From GYS-P2D sp964414425 (GTDB lineage Bacteria > Bacteroidota > Bacteroidia > Chitinophagales > Saprospiraceae): a stretch of 14,271 bases of DNA. The DNA lies in contig CAYPWL010000062.1 in assembly GCA_964414425.1 (NCBI GenBank), positions 1 to 14,271 on the forward strand. Direction: 5' to 3'. Shown here in pieces: positions 1-7,193 of this stretch. Position 1 is the stretch's first letter. Every line of letters begins with the position of its first letter. The position numbers were made by a program, and so were the translations under genes. Under the pieces are notes generated by a model. It was given only the letters and a program-made list of their open reading frames with translations, was not told the DNA's origin and did not search any database.

Positions 1-41
1 CGTTGGTTTATGGGAACCCAGCAAGAAAAGTAAATCAATGA
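1..41 (+). CDS. 3' end of a hexapeptide-repeat sugar acetyltransferase (PglD/NeuD-like), partial
   Basis: Only the last 12 codons are inside the window, read in the frame that starts at base 3 and ending with TGA at 39-41. They read LVYGNPARKVNQ. The G-N-P-A-(R/K)-K-V signature is the usual C-terminal end of left-handed beta-helix acyltransferases, including the PglD/NeuD/VioB-type sugar N- or O-acetyltransferases. The stop codon overlaps the ATG of the following aminotransferase (ATGA), so the two genes are probably translationally coupled. In pgl-type loci an acetyltransferase next to the aminotransferase acetylates the new 4-amino group with acetyl-CoA to give UDP-N,N'-diacetylbacillosamine. 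That role is inferred from the neighbour. The frame starting at base 1 is also open to a TAA at 31-33, but its residues match nothing I recognise. Confidence 0.7.
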   Translation, partial: LVYGNPARKVNQ

Positions 42-1174
42 ATCAATCTAAAATTTATCTCTCCTCTCCTCATATGGGAGGGACGGAAATGACTTATGTG
101 AATGAAGCCTACATTACGAATTGGATAGCCCCACTCGGCCCGAATGTAAATGGCTTAGAAGAAGCGATAGCTAATTATAGTGGATGTGCACATGCCGCTG
201 CACTTGCTTCGGGAACGGCGGCGATCCATCTGGCATTAATTATATTGGGAGTCGATTCAGGAGATGAGGTATTATGTTCTTCATTCACCTTCTCCGCAAG
301 TGCTAACCCTATATGTTATCAGAATGCCACACCTATATTTATAGATTCTGAGAGAGAGACGTGGAACATGTGTCCTGTTAAGCTCGAAGAGGCCATCCAA
401 GATAGAATAGCAAGAGGTAAAAAACCTAAGGCGTGTATTCTTGTCCACTTGTATGGCATGCCTTCACAAATGGATGAACTTGTTAAAGTATGTCTGAATT
501 ATGATATATCTATAGTGGAAGATAGCGCTGAGTCGTTAGGGGCCGCATATAAAGGTCAGAAGATGGGCTCATTTGGTGACCTCGGGATCTATTCATTCAA
601 TGGAAATAAGATTATAACGACCTCTGGTGGAGGAGCATTAGTGAGCAATAATAAAGAATGGATTGATCAATCAAGATTCCTTGCCACCCAAGCCAGAGAT
701 CCGGCGCCACATTATCAACATTCTCAGATAGGATACAACTATCGCATGAGTAATATCTGTGCGGGCATAGGTCGTGGTCAAATGGAAGTTTTAGATGAGA
801 GAGTCGCACAACGTAGGGCTATTAATAGGTGGTACAGAGATTTGCTCCAACCATATGACTTCATCAAGTTTCAATCAGAGCCAAGTAAGGACTACTTCTC
901 TAACTATTGGCTGACCACAATAACTGTAGACGAAAACCCTAGTAACATCACAAGAGAAACAATCAGGTTAGGATTGTTGGAAGACAATATAGAATCCAGA
1001 CCACTATGGAAACCTATGCATCTACAACCGGTATTTAAAGATTGCCCAGCCTACACTAATGGAGTAAGTGAAGATCTATTCAATAGAGGATTATGCTTAC
1101 CTAGTGGTTCAAACCTAACAGTCGACGAGAAGGAGAGAATTAGGGTTTCATTACTGAGTATTTTAGAAGGGTGA
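38..1174 (+). CDS. DegT/DnrJ/EryC1/StrS family sugar aminotransferase (PglE-like)
   Basis: This is a 378-residue PLP-dependent fold-type I aminotransferase acting on nucleotide-activated 4-keto sugars. PglE of Campylobacter, which converts UDP-4-keto-6-deoxy-GlcNAc to the 4-amino sugar with glutamate as donor, has nearly the same length. The cofactor-anchoring SGTAAIHLAL stretch lies near residues 58-67. EDSAESLG (161-168) supplies the Asp that contacts the pyridine nitrogen. The Schiff-base lysine is K191 in SFNGNKIITTSGGG. GYNYRMSN (232-239) is the usual substrate-side motif. The ATG start at 38 gives an N-terminus typical of the family (IYLSSPHMGG) and overlaps the TGA of the preceding acetyltransferase gene. 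The acetyltransferase before it and the 4,6-dehydratase 1.4 kb downstream make a bacillosamine-type role likely. Family members for perosamine, viosamine or other 4-amino sugars cannot be excluded by sequence reading alone. Confidence 0.9.
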   Translation: MNQSKIYLSSPHMGGTEMTYVNEAYITNWIAPLGPNVNGLEEAIANYSGCAHAAALASGTAAIHLALIILGVDSGDEVLCSSFTFSASANPICYQNATPIFIDSERETWNMCPVKLEEAIQDRIARGKKPKACILVHLYGMPSQMDELVKVCLNYDISIVEDSAESLGAAYKGQKMGSFGDLGIYSFNGNKIITTSGGGALVSNNKEWIDQSRFLATQARDPAPHYQHSQIGYNYRMSNICAGIGRGQMEVLDERVAQRRAINRWYRDLLQPYDFIKFQSEPSKDYFSNYWLTTITVDENPSNITRETIRLGLLEDNIESRPLWKPMHLQPVFKDCPAYTNGVSEDLFNRGLCLPSGSNLTVDEKERIRVSLLSILEG

Positions 1175-1335
1175 AAGGGGGGGATCCTTGGAATGATCTA
1201 CATGTACGAAAGACGTAAGGGAGATTTTAGTCTGTTAATTAAAGCGTAGTCAAAAATAGATAATAGAGCGATGCCTAGATTTCTTGAAGAAATTGGTTCA
1301 TTGAATGGCTTACCTTAGTATAAATAACTCCACAT
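1175..1335 (+). other. Intergenic region with a possible gene remnant
   Basis: This 161-base gap separates the aminotransferase from the first Uma2 gene. It begins with a G7 run (1177-1183) just after the stop codon and has an 8-base palindrome, tacatgta, at 1199-1206. A short frame starting at ATG 1271 reads MPRFLEEIGSLNGLP and stops just before the Uma2 gene. The same frame is open upstream only as far as a TAG near 1248, and no ribosome-binding site is visible. It could be the 3' relic of a lost gene or chance. No TAnnTTTG promoter element and no convincing terminator hairpin were found. Confidence 0.3.
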
Positions 1336-1922
1336 ATGTCAGTCTCCAGCTTCGAACAACTTAATCCGAATAAGTACTATACTTATCAAGATTACTTAAC
1401 GTGGACTTTTCCTGAACGGGTGGAGTTGTTCTTGGGTCGTGTATTAAGAATGAGTCCTGCACCAAGTAGGTCACATCAGGAGATCTCTGGTTCAATTTAC
1501 AGAAACTTAGCTAATCATTTGTATCTCAAAGAGTGTAAGGTTTATTCAGCTCCCTTTGATGTTCGATTACCTGTGTCGCTAAAAAAAGGTCTAAGTGATA
1601 CGGTTGTGCAGCCTGATATAGTAGTGATTTGTGATCGATCAAAATNNNNNNNNNNGGTTGTAAAGGCGCTCCAGATATGATTATAGAGATACTTTCTCCT
1701 GGTAACTCTAAACGAGAGATGAAAGATAAGTTTGACTTATATGAATCCTCTTTAGTATCAGAGTATTGGATCGTGGATCCAATCCATAAAGATGTTATTA
1801 TCTATACATTAGATCCTGATAGAAAGTATTTTGGGAGCCGACCCTATCTCGAGGGAGATGTCATTCCTTCTTCAGTATTAGAAGGATTTAGTATTGAAGC
1901 GAGTGAAGTGTTTAGAGAGTAA
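1336..1922 (+). CDS. Uma2 family (DUF820) endonuclease-like protein, interrupted by an N gap
   Basis: Uma2 proteins have a PD-(D/E)XK nuclease-like fold. They are abundant in Cyanobacteria and some Bacteroidota, and their biological role is poorly known. The first part (1336-1645) begins MSVSSFEQLNPNKYYTYQDY and contains the family motifs PERVELFLG, MSPAPSRSHQ and QPDIVVICD. The second part (1656-1922) continues with GCKGAPD, then EILSPGNS, DKFDLYE, SEYWIVDP and IYTL. The two parts are out of frame by one base across ten N. Adding one base gives 588 bases, or 195 codons plus stop, exactly the length of the downstream paralogue, which fills the missing stretch with residues LDDQ. I therefore treat this as one intact gene in an assembly gap rather than a frameshift or two genes. 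Residues for the acidic pair and the downstream lysine are present. The role in a glycan locus is unknown. Confidence 0.8.
1646..1655. other. Assembly gap (10 N)
   Basis: Ten undetermined bases lie inside the first Uma2 gene. The downstream paralogue has twelve bases between the matching AAAA and GGTTGT, whereas here one known base (T) plus ten N stand in that place. The true gap is therefore most likely 11 bases, and the ten N are probably a placeholder. Any frame-based annotation across this point should be read with that in mind. Confidence 0.95.
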
Positions 1923-1924
1923 AT

Positions 1925-1948
1925 AGTCTATTTTAGCACAAAGACTAC
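1925..1948. repeat. Small inverted repeat between the Uma2 genes
   Basis: TAGTCT at 1925-1930 is the reverse complement of AGACTA at 1943-1948, with a 12-base loop. It fills most of the 31-base spacer between the two Uma2 genes. There is no T-tract and the stem is AT-rich, so it is unlikely to be an efficient terminator. It may be chance. Confidence 0.2.
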
Positions 1949-1953
1949 TCAGA

Positions 1954-2541
1954 ATGTCAGTAACAGGCTTCGATCAACTCAATCTTAATAAGTACTATAC
2001 TTATCAGGACTATTTATCGTGGACTTTTCCTGAACGGGTGGAGTTGTTCATGGGGAAAGTTTTGAAAATGAGCCCTGCGCCCAATAGAATGCATCAAGAG
2101 ATCAGCCGAAGATTGACATATTTTTTTGATCAAGTGCTATGGGGGCATTCATGTAAGCTTTATGCAGCACCTTTTGGCGTCAGACTTCCAGTCTCTCGAA
2201 ATAAAAATGAACTAGATACGGTAGTACAACCTGATATAGTAGTGATATGTGATCCTACAAAACTGGACGATCAAGGTTGTAATGGTGCTCCGGATATAGT
2301 TGTTGAGATCTTATCATCAGAAAATAGCCAAAAGGAGATGAAAGAGAAATTTGAATTGTATGAGGCATCCTTAGTTCGTGAGTATTGGATTGTTGATCCA
2401 GCTAATGAATACATTATCATCTATACTTTGAATGAAGAAAACAAATACGTTGGCTCGAAACCTTTTGTTGCAGAAGAAGTGATAAAATCTACCGTAAAAC
2501 AAGAAATCACCGTGGAAATATCTGAAGTGTTTCGCACATAA
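1954..2541 (+). CDS. Uma2 family (DUF820) endonuclease-like protein, second tandem copy
   Basis: This is a complete 195-residue Uma2 protein and a close paralogue of the gene 31 bases upstream. Visible motifs are PERVELFMG (26-34), MSPAPNRMHQEI (39-50), QPDIVVICD (92-100), GAPDIVVEILS (111-121), MKEKFELYE (129-137) and EYWIVDP (143-149). D114, E118 and K132 are candidates for the metal-binding and catalytic positions of the PD-(D/E)XK fold. The start at ATG 1954 is supported by the matching MSV start of the first copy. There is no Shine-Dalgarno sequence. The gene ends 13 bases before the dehydratase start, so it sits physically inside the glycan operon. Nothing in the sequence links it to sugar chemistry. 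It may be a passenger or a member of a dispersed Uma2 family. Nuclease activity is predicted from the fold, not demonstrated. Confidence 0.85.
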   Translation: MSVTGFDQLNLNKYYTYQDYLSWTFPERVELFMGKVLKMSPAPNRMHQEISRRLTYFFDQVLWGHSCKLYAAPFGVRLPVSRNKNELDTVVQPDIVVICDPTKLDDQGCNGAPDIVVEILSSENSQKEMKEKFELYEASLVREYWIVDPANEYIIIYTLNEENKYVGSKPFVAEEVIKSTVKQEITVEISEVFRT

Positions 2542-2554
2542 ATAGAGTACCATT

Positions 2555-4525
2555 TTGAATTTTCTTAAATACAATACTTCTGCCTTTGCGTCACGACTAT
2601 TAATAGTGGCAACTGACGTTATGTTAGCAATAGTAGCATTAGCGGTATCTGCTACACTACGATTTAACTTCGATATTAGTCAGGCTATTGATACTATGTT
2701 GGTTATGCTTCCAATGGTAATCATAGTTCGATTAATAAGTTATAGATGGTTTAGAACCTATGCTGTAATTATCAGATATGCTGGAGCATCTGATGTATTG
2801 AGAGTGTTTTATGCCGTAACAGGAGGAAGTTTGTTACTGATTGGCTTAGGAGTACTATTGAGGCCATATGGAGTGACTATTCCATTATCGGTCTTATTTA
2901 TAGACTACTTTCTTCTATTAGCATTCATGGCTGCCATACGATTGATGATGCCATCTATCTATCAGATGGTATTTGGAGAAAGAATAGACAAAGATCATGT
3001 CATTATAATTGGAGCTGGAAGGTTAGGCGCCATTACAAGAAATTTGATAAAACAGGATATCAAAAGCACATTTGATGTTGTAGGTATACTTGATGATAAT
3101 CAGACTATTCAGAACAAAAGTTTAGATGGCATACCAGTGTCGTCACCTCTCGATATTGATGAGATTCTCAAGGAGAATCGAGTAAGTAAAGCGATTTTTG
3201 CGATCAATAATATAAAAGGCAATCGAAAAAATGAAATTGTAGACCTCTGCTTATCTCGAGGTATCCAGGTACTTCAAGTACCTGCGGAAGCTTCATGGGC
3301 AAATGACAACTTCCAAATAAGCCAAATAAAAGAAATCGAGATTGAAGATCTGCTCGATCGTCCTGTTATAGCCCTAGATAAGGAGAATGTGACAAGACAA
3401 TACAAGGACAAGAAAGTGATGATTACTGGAGGGGCAGGGTCTATAGGAAGTGAGATCGTCCGTCAGTTGATTAAGTATGACCCGGCACAAATATTCATTC
3501 TTGATGAAGCAGAGTCACCTCTAGTAGCCATTGATCTGGAGTGTAAGGAAGAACTGTCATTCACAAGAGTGAAACCAATCATAGCAGATGTCAGAGATAT
3601 GCCTCGATTGGTAAAGACCTTTGACCAATATACGCCTGATATCATTTTTCATGCTGCGGCCTATAAACATGTACCAATCATGGAATCGTATCCGAGTGAG
3701 GCCATCAGTGTCAATGTAGGCGGAACCAAGAATATGGCTATGCTCGCGGATGTGTACGAGGTGGAGAAGTTCGTTATGGTGTCTACTGACAAAGCCGTGA
3801 ATCCAACAAATGTAATGGGCGCCTCAAAGCGAATCGCTGAAATATTTATCCAATCTTTTAATAGTTCCAGCCACACCAATTTTATTACCACTAGATTTGG
3901 GAATGTTCTGGGATCAAATGGTTCTGTGGTGCCAAGATTTAAGAAACAAATTGCACAAGGTGGACCTGTTACAGTAACTCATAAAGAAATCACACGATAT
4001 TTCATGACAATCCCTGAGGCCAGTCAGCTTGTGTTAGAGGCAGGTGCAATGGGAGAAGGAGGAGAGATATATCTTTTCGATATGGGAGAGCCAGTGAAAA
4101 TATCCGATCTCGCCAAAAAAATGATTCAGCTCAGCGGACTCACACCAGATCAAGACATAGAAGTCAAATATACTGGCCTCAGACCGGGGGAGAAGCTCTA
4201 TGAGGAGCTACTGGCTACTAAGGAAAACTCCATTGAAACTCATCACCCTAAAATTACTAAAGCAAAAGTCCGTGAATATGACTTTGTTAAAGTAGAGAAA
4301 ACGATTCATGATCTTGTGATCAATATCGACAAGGATAGTGAGATGGATACTGTCAGAAAAATGAAGAATATAGTACCCGAGTATTACAGTCAGAATAGTC
4401 GATTTAATGAGTTAGACAAGGACTATACAGATGTCAGCAATGATAATAAGCGCTCACAAGAATCGCCTTACTTGGATGAGCGAGGGAATAGTAACAAGCT
4501 TCTTGACGACCTAAACGGAGCCTAA
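2555..4525 (+). CDS. Membrane-bound nucleotide-sugar 4,6-dehydratase (PglF/WbpM/CapD family)
   Basis: The protein (656 residues) fits the large class of inner-membrane UDP-HexNAc 4,6-dehydratases. Four N-terminal membrane segments (about 13-36, 47-64, 86-105 and 108-130) are followed by a first Rossmann region with GAGRLG (153-158), then the catalytic NAD(P)-binding domain with GGAGSIG (292-298). The signature STDKAVNPTN (410-419) and M421-G-A-S-K425 shows the Met-x-x-x-Lys in place of Tyr-x-x-x-Lys that is typical of the large PglF/WbpM forms. LRPGEKLYEEL (543-553) is a further family block. The expected reaction turns UDP-GlcNAc into UDP-4-keto-6-deoxy-GlcNAc, the substrate of the aminotransferase at 38-1174. 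The start is a TTG at 2555. An in-frame TAG lies 12 bases upstream and no ATG occurs before residue 23, so TTG (or ATT at 2552) is the only start that keeps the first membrane helix. The C-terminal tail (about 605-656) is polar and probably disordered. Confidence 0.92.
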   Translation: MNFLKYNTSAFASRLLIVATDVMLAIVALAVSATLRFNFDISQAIDTMLVMLPMVIIVRLISYRWFRTYAVIIRYAGASDVLRVFYAVTGGSLLLIGLGVLLRPYGVTIPLSVLFIDYFLLLAFMAAIRLMMPSIYQMVFGERIDKDHVIIIGAGRLGAITRNLIKQDIKSTFDVVGILDDNQTIQNKSLDGIPVSSPLDIDEILKENRVSKAIFAINNIKGNRKNEIVDLCLSRGIQVLQVPAEASWANDNFQISQIKEIEIEDLLDRPVIALDKENVTRQYKDKKVMITGGAGSIGSEIVRQLIKYDPAQIFILDEAESPLVAIDLECKEELSFTRVKPIIADVRDMPRLVKTFDQYTPDIIFHAAAYKHVPIMESYPSEAISVNVGGTKNMAMLADVYEVEKFVMVSTDKAVNPTNVMGASKRIAEIFIQSFNSSSHTNFITTRFGNVLGSNGSVVPRFKKQIAQGGPVTVTHKEITRYFMTIPEASQLVLEAGAMGEGGEIYLFDMGEPVKISDLAKKMIQLSGLTPDQDIEVKYTGLRPGEKLYEELLATKENSIETHHPKITKAKVREYDFVKVEKTIHDLVINIDKDSEMDTVRKMKNIVPEYYSQNSRFNELDKDYTDVSNDNKRSQESPYLDERGNSNKLLDDLNGA

Positions 4526-4632
4526 AATTTCATTAAACTACTCAGAAATAGAATCAAGCTGTGTAGCAAAATTGCATTTCAGAAAAAATAAAGCTCACTG
4601 CATAAATTGACTTATAGGGTCATTGTAAATAC

Positions 4633-6255
4633 ATGATAAAGGACTTATTTAATATCAAGACTAACGGAATAAGCGTATGTATTAATCTATTGCTCGTAGT
4701 GCTTCTTCTTCCATTATCCATAGATGATGGGAGATACATACTTCTGTCACTGTTCAGTGTAGCCTATTTAATATGGCTATTTGTTGCTCGGGGTTCTAAC
4801 CTTAAGCTTCCCAAGGTTAAATACTTGGCCCCAATGGCTTTGTTTAGTCTTTTGGCTTTATCATCAGCTTTATGGGCCACGGATCTCTCGCAAGTTCTGC
4901 GACACAGTTTTATTTGGAGCGTATACCTGCTGTTTATCATAGTAATCTCACTACATCAGCAACGTGAAGAACAATTTGGAAGACTTGTTGCCAAAATATT
5001 CTCTTTCATTTTTGTGCTTTTTCTGATTATTCATCTGGGAGCATTAAATTTTGAAATTGCCCTGAATGAAGAATGGAATCAGCTCATGTCAAGAGGCAAA
5101 AATTACTCTACGACACTTCTGACAGTTTTGTCTCCTTATCTACTATTTTATCCTTCAAAAAGTCAATTCATTCGATTTATCAAGATTATATCACTGGTTC
5201 TTCTTGCAAACATCTTATTTCTGACTGGGGCAAGAGGAGCGTTGTTAGCGTTCTCTGTTATTGTATTAATTAAGCTTTGGAACTTCTACTCTCATACGTC
5301 GTGGCGCATATTAGGGGGTATAGGCGGATTGGCTGTCATCATAGCTGGAATTTATTTGCTAAATACGAGTCAGGCAACATCTGATTTTAGATTTGTAAAT
5401 GAATATCGCCAAGAGTTGGAATCGAGAGTGACAGTGAACAAGAATTCTATTAAAAGCATCAGTGAAAACGCATTGTTAGGGGTTGGGGCAGGACATTGGG
5501 CACGTGACATCTATCGTCATGGTATAGGAGATGTAGCTCCTCTTAATAACCCGAAAGACGTTATAAGATTTAGAAGTCATAATGCCTATTTCATGATGGC
5601 GGTGGAATACGGATTGATTGGATTCGGTTTGTTTTTCATACCCATAGTTTTATGTCTATCGAGATATAGACATAAGTGGACAGAGTTAGATGGGGTCAAG
5701 AAAGCTGCTTGGACAAGTTTAGTAGCTTGGCTAATCGTTATATTCTTTTATGCGACTGCCGTTCCTTACTCATATTTCTTTAGTGGTATCGCACTTGTTG
5801 GGTTAACGGGTTATGCGCTTATCTTACCTTCTTCTGATATGAAATCAGATAGGAGTAGATCTGTGATCATACTGGCAACAGTGTTGGCCGTTGCCTGTGG
5901 ATGCTGGTTTTCATTCTCAAAGGTGTGTCATTCTACATTTCAAAAAGCGAATAAAGCATATGCGGGAGGAGATTATTCTAAGGCTCAGGATCTATATATG
6001 CAGTTGTACCATCCAATATTTTTTGCAACAGCCGATTATAAGGACTCTATAGACAAGATGCTTGCTGAGCTCTCCCTCCTCCAAGGTGAATACGATGATG
6101 CTGCATATTATTATGAGAGAGGATTAACAGTTATGCCTTATAGTACTGACTTGCTTTATTCATATCTCAAGTATCTGCATGAGTATGATCCTTCTTCTAT
6201 TCGCATCAAGGAGATAGAAGCAAGATTAATAACTATCCAGCCTAATCTTATTTAA
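4633..6255 (+). CDS. O-antigen ligase/polymerase-like membrane protein with C-terminal TPR region (Wzy_C family)
   Basis: This 540-residue protein has about a dozen hydrophobic segments between residues 14 and 430. LTGARGALLAF (197-207) is the conserved Arg-containing membrane motif of the Wzy_C/WaaL superfamily. The long loop after it (about 245-320) carries LLGVGAGHW (282-290) and SHNAYFMMAVEYGLIG (315-330), the conserved His-containing block in which H316 is the candidate functional histidine. After the last membrane segment, residues about 438-512 form TPR-like helices (AYAGGDYSKAQDLY and LLQGEYDDAAYYYERGL). Such proteins transfer or polymerise undecaprenyl-diphosphate-linked glycans on the periplasmic side. 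O-antigen ligase, Wzy polymerase and PglL-type protein O-oligosaccharyltransferase all share these motifs, so the acceptor cannot be told from sequence. The bacillosamine-type neighbours make protein glycosylation worth considering. A 107-base spacer without a clear promoter separates it from the dehydratase gene. Confidence 0.82.
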   Translation: MIKDLFNIKTNGISVCINLLLVVLLLPLSIDDGRYILLSLFSVAYLIWLFVARGSNLKLPKVKYLAPMALFSLLALSSALWATDLSQVLRHSFIWSVYLLFIIVISLHQQREEQFGRLVAKIFSFIFVLFLIIHLGALNFEIALNEEWNQLMSRGKNYSTTLLTVLSPYLLFYPSKSQFIRFIKIISLVLLANILFLTGARGALLAFSVIVLIKLWNFYSHTSWRILGGIGGLAVIIAGIYLLNTSQATSDFRFVNEYRQELESRVTVNKNSIKSISENALLGVGAGHWARDIYRHGIGDVAPLNNPKDVIRFRSHNAYFMMAVEYGLIGFGLFFIPIVLCLSRYRHKWTELDGVKKAAWTSLVAWLIVIFFYATAVPYSYFFSGIALVGLTGYALILPSSDMKSDRSRSVIILATVLAVACGCWFSFSKVCHSTFQKANKAYAGGDYSKAQDLYMQLYHPIFFATADYKDSIDKMLAELSLLQGEYDDAAYYYERGLTVMPYSTDLLYSYLKYLHEYDPSSIRIKEIEARLITIQPNLI

Positions 6256-6269
6256 TCTCCTGAGAGATT
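6254..6269 (+). terminator. Weak stem-loop after the ligase gene
   Basis: AATCTC (6254-6259) pairs with GAGATT (6264-6269) around a four-base loop, overlapping the stop codon of the ligase-like gene. The stem is short and AT-rich, and the T-rich stretch after it (TATCCCCTTTATC) is interrupted. It might cause attenuation but is not a convincing intrinsic terminator. Confidence 0.2.
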
Positions 6270-6363
6270 TATCCCCTTTATCGATGCTATTTAGAGACAC
6301 ATATCCTGTTATTTGCAGCTTTACAATAGCGCCACATTGATGATCCCTCATCTCTTCAATTAA

Positions 6364-6408
6364 AGGAGGGTTCTCCTCCTGTTACAGATAGGGTTTCTTC
6401 ACCTATCT
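6364..6408 (+). promoter_or_regulatory. Two adjacent stem-loops in the leader of the sulfotransferase gene
   Basis: AGGAGG (6364-6369) pairs perfectly with CCTCCT (6375-6380) around a five-base loop. Six bases farther, AGATAGG (6386-6392) pairs with CCTATCT (6402-6408) around a nine-base loop. The second stem ends eight bases before the ATG at 6417. The first stem buries an AAAGGAGG sequence that looks like a canonical Shine-Dalgarno but has no start codon at a usable distance. They lie in a 161-base gap (6256-6416), the largest on the + strand after the ligase gene, and could shape translation of the sulfotransferase block or stabilise the mRNA. No TAnnTTTG element was found in this gap. Function is inferred from position only. 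Confidence 0.4.
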
Positions 6409-6416
6409 TTATCCCC

Positions 6417-7193
6417 ATGTATACTCGCTTCATAATTACTTGCGCAGCTCGTACGGGAAGCACGATGCTTCGATACTTATTAGATGGCCATCCTGAGATT
6501 AACTGTAAAGGAGAAGTATTTATAAGAAAAGGACTTTTGAGATTTATTTTCAAGAATCGTAGATCCTTTGGACTTAGTCCTGGCTACGCTGATTTAGTAA
6601 AAGTATTCCAAGCTAAGCCTATAGAAGAGTTTCTATCCACCGACCTGCTGAGCACTAGCAATAGCAATCAGAAAGCAGTAGGCTTCAAGTTTAAGACTGA
6701 CGAGTATTTTGATTCAGGTTATCAGGAGATAGCAGGCTATATCAGAGGTCACAATGATATTAAAGTGATTCACCTCAGACGACGTGATCTACTTGCTCAG
6801 TACGTATCCTACCTGTTCGTACAGAAGAAGATAAATCCCACAGTGTCATTTGACACTAATCTTCAAAGGTCTTCACAACAAATTGTGATTGAAAGAAAGC
6901 CAATGCTGAGATATTTAACTTTAGTTACAGAGCGAGAGAATAAGATCGAAGAAGATCTGAATCAGCACAAGATTCATGAAATATGGTATGAAGACTTAAT
7001 CAAGCATAAGGAAACATCTTTAGGAGCGATCTATGCTTTTTTAGGGGTTCAAAATATTAATACACCGGTAACGACACAAAAGCTAATCTTGAATTATCAG
7101 GACCATATTGCTAATCTCGATGAGGTCCAACGATGGCTAGAGCAGGGTGGATTTCCTAATGGAAATAGGAGCATTACGACGAAGCCGATTTAA
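6417..7193 (+). CDS. PAPS-dependent sulfotransferase (NodH/Stf0-like)
   Basis: This 258-residue soluble protein carries the two PAPS-binding elements of sulfotransferases. The 5'-phosphosulfate loop is CAARTGSTMLRYLL (9-22), followed by DGHPEINCKGEVF, which resembles the LPS sulfotransferase NodH group (COG4424) and related carbohydrate sulfotransferases. The 3'-phosphate-binding segment is IHLRRRDLLAQYVS (118-131). IWYEDL (189-194) matches the conserved block near the C-terminus of this group. The enzyme should move sulfate from 3'-phosphoadenosine-5'-phosphosulfate to a hydroxyl or amino group of a sugar in the cytoplasm. The ATG at 6417 puts the PAPS loop 8 residues from the N-terminus, as is usual. 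The frame is open farther upstream but has no ATG, GTG or TTG start in the hairpin region. Its stop codon overlaps the next start by one base (TAATG), so it is coupled to the sulfotransferase-glycosyltransferase fusion. The acceptor sugar is unknown. Confidence 0.85.
   Translation: MYTRFIITCAARTGSTMLRYLLDGHPEINCKGEVFIRKGLLRFIFKNRRSFGLSPGYADLVKVFQAKPIEEFLSTDLLSTSNSNQKAVGFKFKTDEYFDSGYQEIAGYIRGHNDIKVIHLRRRDLLAQYVSYLFVQKKINPTVSFDTNLQRSSQQIVIERKPMLRYLTLVTERENKIEEDLNQHKIHEIWYEDLIKHKETSLGAIYAFLGVQNINTPVTTQKLILNYQDHIANLDEVQRWLEQGGFPNGNRSITTKPI

Noticed and set aside
612..809. 65-residue minus-strand frame
   Set aside because: It is antisense to the PLP-lysine region of the aminotransferase, which explains the sequence fully.
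1677..1922. Separate 81-residue gene starting at ATG 1677
   Set aside because: It is the second half of the first Uma2 gene; the frame change comes from the N gap, and the ATG is the Met of the GAPDM motif, not a start.
2371..2574. 67-residue minus-strand frame spanning the Uma2-dehydratase junction
   Set aside because: It is antisense to the conserved end of Uma2 and has a low-complexity, Phe-rich composition typical of a shadow frame.
4526..4632. Promoter or riboswitch in the gap before the ligase-like gene
   Set aside because: I found no TAnnTTTG element, no strong stem-loop and no conserved RNA motif in these 107 bases. TTGACTTATAG resembles part of a sigma-70 site but lacks a proper partner.
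6356..6553. 65-residue minus-strand frame across the hairpin region
   Set aside because: It overlaps the sulfotransferase start and PAPS loop on the other strand, has no family motif, and is best explained as an antisense shadow.
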